From Entomortierella parvispora (lineage: Eukaryota > Mortierellomycota > Mortierellomycetes > Mortierellales > Mortierellaceae): a stretch of DNA of 64,000 nt. The notes under the pieces are model-generated. The model was not told the DNA's origin. It worked only from the letters and a program-made list of their open reading frames with translations, and searched no databases. The position numbers were made by a program, and so were the translations under genes. The DNA lies in assembly GCA_963573315.1 (NCBI GenBank), contig OY752151.1:992001-1056000 (forward strand), written 5' to 3'. Shown in pieces: positions 56,001 to 64,000 of this stretch. Every line of letters starts with the position of its first letter. Position 1 is the stretch's first letter.

Positions 56001-57422
56001 ATGAACAGAGTGCGAAGCATGTACCAGTCTGAAGATACGTCATCGGCCTACAACTCCTTCCATTCTTCGCCATTATCAACAGGATTCACCTCTGAAGCCT
56101 CACGTGAACCTTCATCCTCTACACCACCGTCAATGAACTCTCCTGGGTCTCGGGTGTTCTTCAATAACAGCTCTGCATCTCAACTGCAAACATCTGGTGC
56201 CCATACGCCCACTCTCTCTCGGGCTAGCACCTTGGGTCTTCCGGCATCCACTTCAAGCTCTTCTCAGACTCAATTTAGTCACTCCATCCCTCCTCCGACG
56301 CCTCCCCACTCGAATGCCCACATTGCAGGAGCAACCCCTATCTCGATCTTGGGAGCAGGACAAGTTCTGGCAGCTGAACCCGAATCGCTAGCCTCTGCAC
56401 CGACTTCCCCTATCAGGGCGACTCATAGCACAGCCCAGGATCATCCATATGGATCTGCACCTGGAGGCGACCAAGGTCAGAAGCAGCATTGGGTCGTCTC
56501 TGTGATTGAAAAGATTCATGCGCACACGCAGGCAGGAGAAATCTCAAAGATGATGGTTACTGGAGAAGTGATTTTGACCCTGGAAGGCACTGAAATTGAC
56601 CCTACCTTGACCATGACCAAGAGAGCCCTTCTCAGATTGGAGAATTTGAAATCCCTGGAGAAACATGTGCCCAATCCAGCCTATCTTAGTGTAGCCGATA
56701 CAGCGACTACAGTAGAAGGAGAGGAGAACATGCAAGAGGGAGCCTACTGGATCAACTTGGAGTCTCTGGCTCAGGCGATGCATCAGAATCACCTCGCGGG
56801 TGGCAGTAGTGGTGTGGTAGTCCTCAAATACCAGGTCCGGACCACAGAAGAGGAGTCGCGACAGACCATGATCCCTCTGTTGATCCACCCTGCTTGGAAA
56901 TGTGAGCCCCATCAAACGTCGCTCTTGATCAACTACAAAACCAATGCCCACTGTAAACTTGCTACTAGGACTGCGACCGAAGATGCATTGACGACGGGAG
57001 CCAAAACGATGGCGATGAGCGAGGTCTCATTCTTGGTACCAGTCTCTGGAGATGTGACGAATGTTCAGTCTCGACCGACAGGAATCTGGAACGCAGAATC
57101 CAACAAGATGTTTTGGGATGTCGAGAACCTGTTGTTGAAGGGAGAACATGCTTTCGAGCCCAAGAAACTGCTGGCACGGTTTGAGTTGAGCACGACGGGG
57201 GAAAATGCCGGACCAAGTCAGCCTAGCGCAACGGCGGTCAAGTTTAGAATCCAAGATCAACTCTTGTCCGATTTGACCGTGCTGCTGGAGAGGGAGAACG
57301 AGAATGAGGCGGTAGAGGAGGCGACGGCGGAAGACGAGGAGGAGAAAACAAAGTCGACCCGTGTTGCATTTGGGTCCGTTCGACTGCAGGTTCAGTCGGG
57401 TCGATACCTGGCTCTGGCATAG
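53051..57422 (+). CDS. SYP1: Muniscin endocytic adaptor (Syp1/FCHO): F-BAR plus mu-homology domain
   Basis: Fourteen exons: 53051-53074, 53374-53468, 53623-53703, 53826-53976, 54097-54208, 54440-54519, 54668-54766, 54860-54950, 55037-55099, 55183-55255, 55348-55477, 55569-55693, 55772-55918, 56009-57422; 894 residues, all phases agreeing. The 24-nt first exon (MGFAEAFL) joins TERPQDGLDVVQARLRKGKQ, the start of an F-BAR domain (to about residue 270) that binds and bends PI(4,5)P2 membranes. A disordered middle carries EGFTIPPSDNSPWSD, a Syp1-family motif. Residues about 575-893 are the mu-homology domain (WVVSVIEKIHAH, GEVILTLEG, WNAESNKMFWDVENLLL). Muniscins initiate clathrin-coated pits and recruit Eps15/Ede1 and cargo. 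The last intron (55919-56008) is 90 nt and stop-free. Confidence 0.9.
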
Positions 57423-58980
57423 AGAGTCCTGGGATGGAGGGGAGATTGCAGCGACAAACAGGATTCTTGTCCGTAGATGCCCTTCAGGAAACAAAAAAAA
57501 TCTAATTTATTTGGAAGACCATAAAAATGATCTTCTTTCGATCTTCTTTCTTGTCCAATTGCTATATCTGCTGAGCCTTGGGATTTATCCTTCTGATCTC
57601 TGAACTCTGTAAAACAAAGACGGAGGTCTAACTCTGAGCAACCTCGAGAAATTGAAAATATGAGAGCTGCTGTAGGCGATACGCGATCCGCGGAGATAGC
57701 GTGAAGTTCAACAGGAACACGTCCAATTGGATCCCCCTTCCACTGCACATCCCACCCCTTCTTTCTTAATCCTGCTTGATCCCCAAATCCCTTATTCTCT
57801 CCACCTCTTCCTCTGACATTGAATGCCGCACCATGAAAAAAATTCACCTCGTGTTATCATGGGGATCGTACGTGCTTATTTGTTAATATCTCTTCTTCCT
57901 TCGCTCTTCTTGATTGTGGGGTAGTGGAGTAATGCCACTTTAATCGCGACAAATCTTGTACTGTACATGCACATGTATCACACAGAGGGTTTGAGACCGA
58001 CTCCATGGCTGATCCATCCCCACACCAAGATGCAAGATGAAAGAAAAAGATGTTCTAAGAAGCGATTGGACGAGCGCCGACTTTCTTCTGTTCCTGTTTT
58101 TTTCAAACGGCGCTAGTCGACAAGGATACAGGTACGTGCGAATGCCAAGAATGCTCTCCTAGGCCAGACGCGCTCGTGCCAGCCAACCATCTTCAACCGT
58201 CTCTCAAGGACCACGCCCACTCCAATTTCGCCAATCAAAAGTCCCACGCCCTTGAGCACTTCAAGCAATAACACTGCAGCAGCAAGCAAGCATGATGTCT
58301 AGGATCATGTTGGGTTCACAAATGGACTGGGCGCGTGTCATGCATCTTGGTCGTCCTAAATTGGTGTACCCCGATCCGTGTTGCAGAATTATCGATCCCT
58401 GGTGAATGATTTGCCCCGACCCCCCTTGGAGAACCGGGACATGCTTTTTTTCAATGTTCGTCGGAGTGATAGTCTTTGAAGAAAACAGAGAGAAAAAAAA
58501 AACAAATTCAGGAGCACACTGTTGTTTATTCTCGGGATTTCACATGGAGTCTGTCCATATTTGTTGCCCATGTTTGTCAGAACGAAACGGATTTGATTAT
58601 TTTGGAGTGGCACCGGCAGGCTGTACCGAGAGGAGCCTCAATTCGACATCGAAAAGGCTCTTCTCGTTCCTCCCGTCGCCTCCCCTCGCCCCCCGGGGTC
58701 CATTTTTGCAATACTCTCATTGCCAAGGCCCTCGCCCTGGGTACAACTCTACCATGTATTATATTTTTTTGTTCTCAGCAAAAGACTTTTGCCCCAGTTT
58801 CTGCACAAGTTTCCCAACTTGTGAGCTTTGGCAGTTGAAGACAAAAAACAAAATGTCGATGCTGCCAGACAGTTTCCTTATGAAGGATATGGATATGGAT
58901 GGGATACAAAGTGGCAATGGCAGAGCGGAAGTTTCGATGAAAGTTGGGGAAGGAGGAGGAGGAGGAAAAGGGAGTTTTTC
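57423..58980. other. 1.56-kb intergenic region, no gene recognised
   Basis: Holds the 3' flank of the muniscin and the promoter of the secreted protein. Frames present lack domains and include homopolymers and Ser/Pro-rich chance peptides. Confidence 0.5.
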
Positions 58981-58985
58981 GCTCT

Positions 58986-58992
58986 TATAAAA
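58986..58992 (+). promoter_or_regulatory. TATA box TATAAAA
   Basis: TATAAAA on the plus strand (CTTATAAAATG context), 93 nt before the ATG of the secreted protein. One of few canonical TATA boxes in the window, suggesting regulated strong expression. Confidence 0.65.
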
Positions 58993-59084
58993 TGAGGGAC
59001 TCTTCTTCATCTCAAAACTCATCCACACCAAGCTGTCCAAACCGTCCTCCTCTTCCTTCCAAGCAAACATCACTTCCGAAAAAA

Positions 59085-59504
59085 ATGAAGTTCTCCATTG
59101 TTGCCGCCATCTCTGCCATTGCTTTGGCCGTCTCCTCGGAGGCCGCTCAGGTCAAGCTCTACAACCTCAAGGATTCCAAGGGTGCTTGCGATGTCTTCCC
59201 CGTCACCAAGTATGACACCTGCTACACCATCTCCCAGTTTTACTTGCCCAGAACTATCTTTTTCCTCAACAGTGACCCCAGCACCAGCAAGCTCTCCTTC
59301 ACCTTGTACGAGACTGGTAACTGCGGTGGAAAGTTCACCCGATTCTCTGGTGACTGGAAGACTACCGTCTGGTACATCTGGGATAACCTCGGAGCCGTCA
59401 GCGGTATCGCTGGATCCTTCATGCTCTCCAAGGGTGGCTCCGGTGGCTCTGGCACCATTGACCAGTACAAGCCTGCCGAGTTTGCCCAGTTCAGCACTTG
59501 CTAA
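59085..59504 (+). CDS. Small secreted Cys-containing protein
   Basis: Single exon, 139 residues from the ATG at 59085; the open frame upstream is the leader below the TATA box. Residues 1-21 (MKFSIVAAISAIALAVSSEA) are a signal peptide. The mature protein of about 118 residues has four Cys (GAC, DTC, GNC and the C-terminal FSTC), enough for two disulphides, and beta-rich sequence with FTLYETGNCGGKFTRFSGDW then GIAGSFML. The LYE...GxxGxxxxFxGDW...SGxxxSF layout resembles a beta/gamma-crystallin-type Greek-key motif; that is a weak inference. Codons are strongly C/G-ending, unlike neighbouring genes, consistent with high expression. Role (wall protein, secreted effector or structural) unknown. 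Confidence 0.82.
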   Translation: MKFSIVAAISAIALAVSSEAAQVKLYNLKDSKGACDVFPVTKYDTCYTISQFYLPRTIFFLNSDPSTSKLSFTLYETGNCGGKFTRFSGDWKTTVWYIWDNLGAVSGIAGSFMLSKGGSGGSGTIDQYKPAEFAQFSTC

Positions 59505-59573
59505 AATGTGGGCCAATGCCAACCCTTCACCACTCTGAATCTCTTTCATATCTTTCATCTTTTGCATTTTCAA

Positions 59574-59579
59574 ATAAAA
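59574..59579 (+). terminator. Polyadenylation signal AATAAA of the secreted protein
   Basis: Exact AATAAA 70 nt after the stop, followed by a GTTTTGTTTTG stretch typical of downstream U/GU-rich elements. Confidence 0.65.
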
Positions 59580-60646
59580 CACGTTTTGTTTTGTTTTCAT
59601 CTTTTTGGGACTCTGTACCCCTCCACTCTCCTCTTCCAGAATCAATTGGTAACACATTGCTCACCCCTGCCGATATTCTGGTGACACGAGTAACCATAAA
59701 GTTCACTCCAACTTCAAACTTTTCAACGCACTACGAAACAGTCGCAAACGTCACAGCCCAGGGTGAATAATACACAAGATAAATAGCGAGCCAAGGAGCT
59801 GCAAACGAAGAGACGAGTGAAGAGGGAAGGAACAAGAGATTGTTCATTTTCATAATCAACGACTCTCTGGACTTGGGAAACACCGTAGACATTAAACTCG
59901 GTATAGAGTGGCCTTGGTCAACTGGTGGAAAGAACGAGGGACTCGGAGGGAGGCACAGGGTGCTGAACACAAGAACACTAAACGCGTCTTGTACGCGTGT
60001 CTGAGATCACCAAATGGTCAAAGCGGTTGTTTTGGGACCAGCCCCTGGCCCTCTCTGGGCATCATAGGTTACAGCTTTTGTCCATAAGAACAGTAAGACT
60101 CTACTTGAGCCCTAGTTTCTGTCCGGTCCGCTCCCTCAAGCGTCATCAGCTTCTTCTAAGGCGCAGCTGACCTTGCCATTGCCTTTAGGCCGCTCAAAAG
60201 GTGGGGTTTTCAAATCCAGTGTGATCAATCATCGGCTCACAACTGTACAAAAACAATGAACACACCCTCCATGTCGCTCTCCCAATCGGTTTGTTTCGTT
60301 ACTCTCGCTTTCCTTTTCTGGCCAACGATGGTCAACTTTCGTCTTTGCCTTCATTTGCATGGCTCCAGCTAGGACTGCATGTGAACATTTTGAGCATCTT
60401 CCTCCATCATCCCATTCCAAGTCTTTTTTTCAGGACAACTTGACAATACTAAGAAAAACCTTACACATCTCTAGTGGCGCTCATGTCTCGGGTCTTCCTG
60501 ACCCATGCTGTTGCGCCTATTCCTTTTCGCTCCTCGTAACTTCACTACAGCCTTGTACAGAGGAAGAGATCAGCAAAAAAAATCAATCTGATAAGATAAA
60601 AAAAAAAGAGATCAGGGGACCACAGGCGGCTGTCCGTGCACCAGTC

Positions 60647-60673
60647 AAAAAAAAAAAAAAAAAAAAAAAAAAA
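60647..60673 (+). repeat. Homopolymer A27
   Basis: Twenty-seven A residues in intergenic sequence. Confidence 0.95.
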
Positions 60674-60980
60674 GGAACCCTGGACCGTTGGTGTTTCTGC
60701 AAGCAGGATCGCTCTCAAGAAAGAGGAAGAGGGAAAGAGAGATGGGCGCAACCTGCAGTTTGACCCCAGTGCGAGGCAACATTTGGTCATCAGTCGACTG
60801 AGCCCGAAAGTGCGCAGAACGCGTGGGTATATCATCAGATCGAGTATTTGCTGTCCCTGCCCATCGTTTCTCACTTTGCTTATTTTTGTTCTTCTTGACT
60901 CCTTGTTCATCTCACACCCACACACACCTCCCTAGGTCTTCACAGAGCTTTCTCTCATCCCATCCTTTCACTCCATTCTG

Positions 60981-63017
60981 ATGTCCTCGACAACAAAAGA
61001 ATCTCCTCTTGTGCTCATCGCAGGCGCAGGTCTCAGCGGTCTTTTGCTTGGCCAACTTCTCGAGCGCGCCGGTATCGAGTATCACATCTTTGAGAGAGCG
61101 GCAAAAGCTAGAGCCCTTGGTAATGACGGGCCTTTTTCTATTTCAGCTCGATGACCAACAGCTCTAGGCTTACCTCCTATTCTTGTTTTGCTTAAGGCTC
61201 TGCATTGTCCCTCCACCCCAACATCCACCCTCTTTTTGAGCAGCTAGGCATGTTGGATGAGCTCAATAGCTTCTCTATTCCGGTCGAGTCATCCAATATT
61301 CGCGATGGTGATCTCAATTTCCTTGGCACCATGGGGTTGCCGGGTCGTGAGAAAATGTGAATGCTGTTTGCTGTTTGTCTATTTCTCTCCTCTCTGTCAT
61401 ACAAAGAGTACCAAAGACTCATCTTGACCATTTTCCAAATCTTTATAGCACTGGGTATAATACTCGACTCTTTGCTCGACCCCAGTTGCACGATTTACTC
61501 CTCAGCCGTGTCCCTGCTCAAAAGATCAGTCTCGGAAAGAAGATTGTCGAGGTGGATGAAGCAGCTGATAAAGTCACAGTCCGTTGTTCTGACAATTCGA
61601 CCTACTCAGGAACCATCCTGGTCGGGGCTGACGGTGCTTATAGCTCGGTGAGGTCGTGCATGTACAAGACTATGACTGAACTCAAGATCCTGCCAAAAGT
61701 CGATACAGAGGATATGGTCGCAGGTTTTGTCTGTCTGGTCGGTGTCACGAACGAAATGGACCCCGAGGCATTCCCGGTTCTCAAGAATGGCCAATGCAAC
61801 GCCGAGTTTACCATTGGGGACGTGAACCATATTGTAAGTCCTGACAAATCACTCGAGGATTATAACAAAAAAAAAAAAAAAAAAAAAAAGGACCTTAACA
61901 ACTTTTTTTTTTTGGCGTGAGGCTAGTGGATCTTGTTTTGCACCCCAGGGAACAAAATCGCGTGGGCATTCATGGCTCAGCTCCCCAATACCGAAGAGGC
62001 CAAAAAACATCGGTATGCCAATTCAGAGTGGGGTCCTGAAGCGAACGCGGCCATGATTGACGAGTTTCGGGATAAGCGTTGCCCTTATAGCGGCGGTACG
62101 CTCTCTACCGTGATCGATGCCACTCCAAAGGATTTAATCTCCAAGGTTTACCTGGAGCACAAGATGTTCGAGACTTGGTTCCACAAGCGATCGGTTCTCA
62201 TCGGAGATGGTAAATTGCTTCTGTCCTCGTTTTACCCTCGAATTGATTGTTTTTGGTCAACAATAACAGCTTTGTTCTTTACGGTCATCTCCAATGATCT
62301 TTTATCCTATACTTTTGATGATGAATAGCCTGTCACAAGGTAACAGTTGCACTTGTGATGCTGAACCCTGTAGTGTAGCCATTACGATTAACTTCTTCTT
62401 TGTTATCTATCAGATGCTGCCTTCTGCCGGCCAAGGCAAGTCTTTTTGTTTTCATCCCCTATGCTGAGGGCCTAGCTGATCCACAGATTTGTTTTTTACG
62501 ACCTGTAAGCTAACTCATGTTCATTCAGGTGCCATCAACTCATTCCAGGATGCAACGATCTTGGCGAATTGTCTCTATGATCTTGAAGACAACTCTCAAG
62601 AAAGCGTTACCGCCGCGTTTCAAAGCTACTATGAGCAACGCTACTCGGTAAGACGCATATGGCAAGCCATCTATGAATGATATTTTTTAGTTGTACTTCA
62701 CTGACCGCCACAAATCGCGTCCTTTCTCGATCTTTTTTAATATCTAGCACGCCAAGGAACAATATGAAAACAGTCTTTTGTACTCCAAGTTCCTTTCCGG
62801 ACATACATTGAAGGAGAGACTGGTCCGTCATATTTTCCTTAATTACCTGCCCAAATGGTTTTTCCAAGACAAGATGAAAAAATCCTTCGCGTACCGACCC
62901 CAGGCTACATTTTTACCTATGGTCCCATTCCGAGGCACGGGGCCGGTTCTCCCTCAACTTCCCTCAAAGAGATATCAATTGGAACAAGAGGCCAAGAAGC
63001 AGAAGCAGGAAGAATGA
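60981..63017 (+). CDS. FAD-dependent monooxygenase, 8 exons with two microexons
   Basis: Exons 60981-61119, 61197-61356, 61449-61833, 61927-62209, 62329-62339, 62414-62435, 62529-62647, 62748-63017; 462 residues, all phases agreeing. The start MSSTTKESPLVLIAGAGLSG leads into the GxGxxG dinucleotide-binding motif. VGADGAYSSVR is the DG motif and GDACHKMLPSAGQGAINSFQDA the GD(A)xHxxxP FAD/ribityl motif (quoted together for order: GDACHK, then MLPSAGQG). This is the class A flavoprotein hydroxylase fold (PHBH/UbiH-like), which uses FAD, NAD(P)H and O2 to hydroxylate an organic substrate; the substrate is unknown. No membrane anchor. The motif is built from an 11-nt and a 22-nt exon, and the intron between the second microexon and exon 7 has a GC donor (AAG|GCAAGT). 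Tail-to-tail with a paralogue. Confidence 0.87.
61867..61889 (+). repeat. Homopolymer A23 in a monooxygenase intron
   Basis: Twenty-three A residues in intron 3, followed shortly by T11 before the acceptor. Confidence 0.95.
62436..62528 (+). other. GC-AG intron in the monooxygenase gene
   Basis: Donor AAG|GCAAGT, the consensus for GC donors, and acceptor CATTCAG. It joins the Gly of the GQG motif in phase 1. Confidence 0.75.
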
Positions 63018-63057
63018 AAAAAGAAATGCTCCTCGGTTCAAGTGTGGAAAGCTAGAA

Positions 63058-63063
63058 AATAAA
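63058..63063 (+). terminator. Polyadenylation signal AATAAA of the monooxygenase
   Basis: AATAAA 41 nt after the stop. Confidence 0.55.
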
Positions 63064-63417
63064 ACGATAACGAAAGTGAACCAAACTTTTATTCGAGCTT
63101 CCTATGGATCCTAATCGAGTACGAACAAAGTGTGGCGAGTAGATTATATGGACGCTGCGGTAATAATTCCGTCTAGGAAGTGTCGCGCGCCGTCTGTCAA
63201 CGAGTCAGGATCTATTAGGGTGCCAGAAAGGTGCAGGATGCCGAGTAATGGCCATCGATGAAGCTGAATGGCTAGAATCTGCCCTGTGCCATCCCTCCAT
63301 TCTACCGCCCATGCTCTCTATAGACAGAAACATGAAATGTACTCTGGAACCTGTAGAGCTCTTTGCTGTTGTTACAGAACGATGAGAATTGCTGCCTGTC
63401 GCGTAGGCGATGATGTA

Positions 63418-63980
63418 TTATTGCAAGCGCGCAGGGAGGAAGCAGATATCTGCCGGGTATTCGATGTCGATCTTGGATGCTCTGCGACCCACTTCTTCTT
63501 TTCTTCCTTCTTTCTCGTATAACTCCAGCTCCGCAGCGTATCGAGTTGATGGTACCTGGGGAAGAACTGCTCCACTCCCTCGGAATGGAATTGCTGGCAA
63601 GAATGCAACCTGAGGTTGATATGTTGTGGTCTTGGCAAACATACCCTGCTGCGTGGATGATGGCAAGAGGTTTAGGTACAAGGAACGCGTCCATCTGTCT
63701 GTCCAATTCTAAATGGATGCCACAAGAAATAAAGAGAAAACGAAGGACGTCAGCAGCCGTATTTGGCTCATTCGTCCAATGCGAACTGTTTGTCAAGCTC
63801 ATACTAATCCTGTGGTTATCTTGGCCGCCAGCTCGCTATTCTCAAATTGATTCTTGGCATGGAGGTAACGTTGATCATAGTATCTCTTGAAAGCTGCTGT
63901 GACACTCTCTTGGGAGATGTCTTCCAGGTCGTAGAGGCAGTTGGCAAGAATAACCGCGTCCTGCAAGGCATTGACGGCGC
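63418..63980 (-). CDS. FAD-dependent monooxygenase paralogue (C-terminal part, runs off window)
   Basis: Two exons are visible on the minus strand: 63980-63805 and 63708-63418; the N-terminal three quarters lie beyond base 64000. The first exon begins at an acceptor in exactly the position of exon 7 in the neighbouring gene (Gly split in phase 1) and reads AVNALQDAVILANCLYDLED. The second reads LYLNLLPSSTQQG, then FLPAIPFRGSGAVLPQVPSTRY, matching FLPMVPFRGTGPVLPQLPSKRY of the neighbour. The intron between neighbour exons 7 and 8 is absent here (RYLHAKNQ is continuous), while a new 96-nt intron (63709-63804) lies 19 codons further on. The C-terminal tail is longer, acidic/basic and unrelated. 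Convergent with its paralogue across 400 nt. Confidence 0.82.
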
Positions 63981-64000
63981 CTATGTCAATATCCTGGTTA

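Larger units (their letters stand above)
59505..60980. other. 1.48-kb intergenic region, no gene recognised
   Basis: Contains the poly-A signal of the secreted protein gene, A-rich runs including A27 at 60647, and the CT-rich leader of the FAD monooxygenase (60900-60980). Confidence 0.5.

Noticed and set aside
59070-59657. 195-codon Gly/Val-rich antisense ORF over the secreted protein
   Set aside because: Shadow of the strongly codon-biased sense gene; no start context or domain of its own.
1-64000. Transposable elements, CRISPR arrays or integrated viral genes
   Set aside because: No transposase, integrase, reverse transcriptase, capsid or regularly spaced repeat pattern was found in any frame; repeats present are microsatellites and gene duplications.

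Overview
The window is nuclear DNA of a filamentous fungus. Genes carry many short GT-AG introns (about 60-130 nt, occasionally GC-AG), start codons sit in CT-rich leaders, and poly-A/T tracts and low-complexity Gln/Ser/His-rich proteins are common. The gene set (TM9SF nonaspanin, mitochondrial threonine dehydrogenase, LARGE-type GT49, RalGAP-alpha-like protein, muniscin, expanded F-box family) fits an early-diverging fungus, most likely Mortierellomycota. That placement is inference; no rRNA or other marker is present. No transposase, reverse transcriptase, CRISPR array or tRNA could be supported.

Layout. 1-3082 (+): 3' part of a GATA-type zinc-finger protein. 3315-8330 (-): seven-exon, Gln/His-rich C2H2 zinc-finger regulator, convergent with it. 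8331-13465: about 5 kb without a convincing gene, then a strong hairpin and a possible spliced non-coding transcript (about 13.8-14.85 kb). 14932-24439 (-): four genes in the same direction: a GT49 glycosyltransferase, L-threonine 3-dehydrogenase, a secreted pepsin-family protease, and a Gln/Ser-rich protein that may be a peroxisomal import co-receptor. 25041-27464 (+): TM9SF4-like protein. 27845-37986 (+): four tandem F-box paralogues that are mosaics of one another. 38225-39532 (+): orphan gene. 39630-41306 (-): unrelated single-exon F-box protein. 41618-42418 (-): small conserved protein. 42731-52040 (-): 13-exon RalGAP-alpha-like GTPase-activating protein of about 2,740 residues. 53051-57422 (+): 14-exon Syp1/FCHO muniscin sharing a 1-kb divergent promoter region with it. 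59085-59504 (+): small secreted Cys-containing protein. 60981-63017 (+) and 63418-63980 (-, running off the window): tail-to-tail FAD monooxygenase paralogues.

Exon structures were assembled by hand from splice consensus, phase agreement and family similarity. In every multi-exon model the total coding length is a multiple of three, which is an internal check but not proof. Several genes belong to membrane traffic (TM9SF, muniscin, RalGAP, secreted protease, Golgi-type GT49), but nothing shows that they form one pathway. The most unusual region is the F-box array, with near-identical blocks and abrupt changes in which paralogues match.
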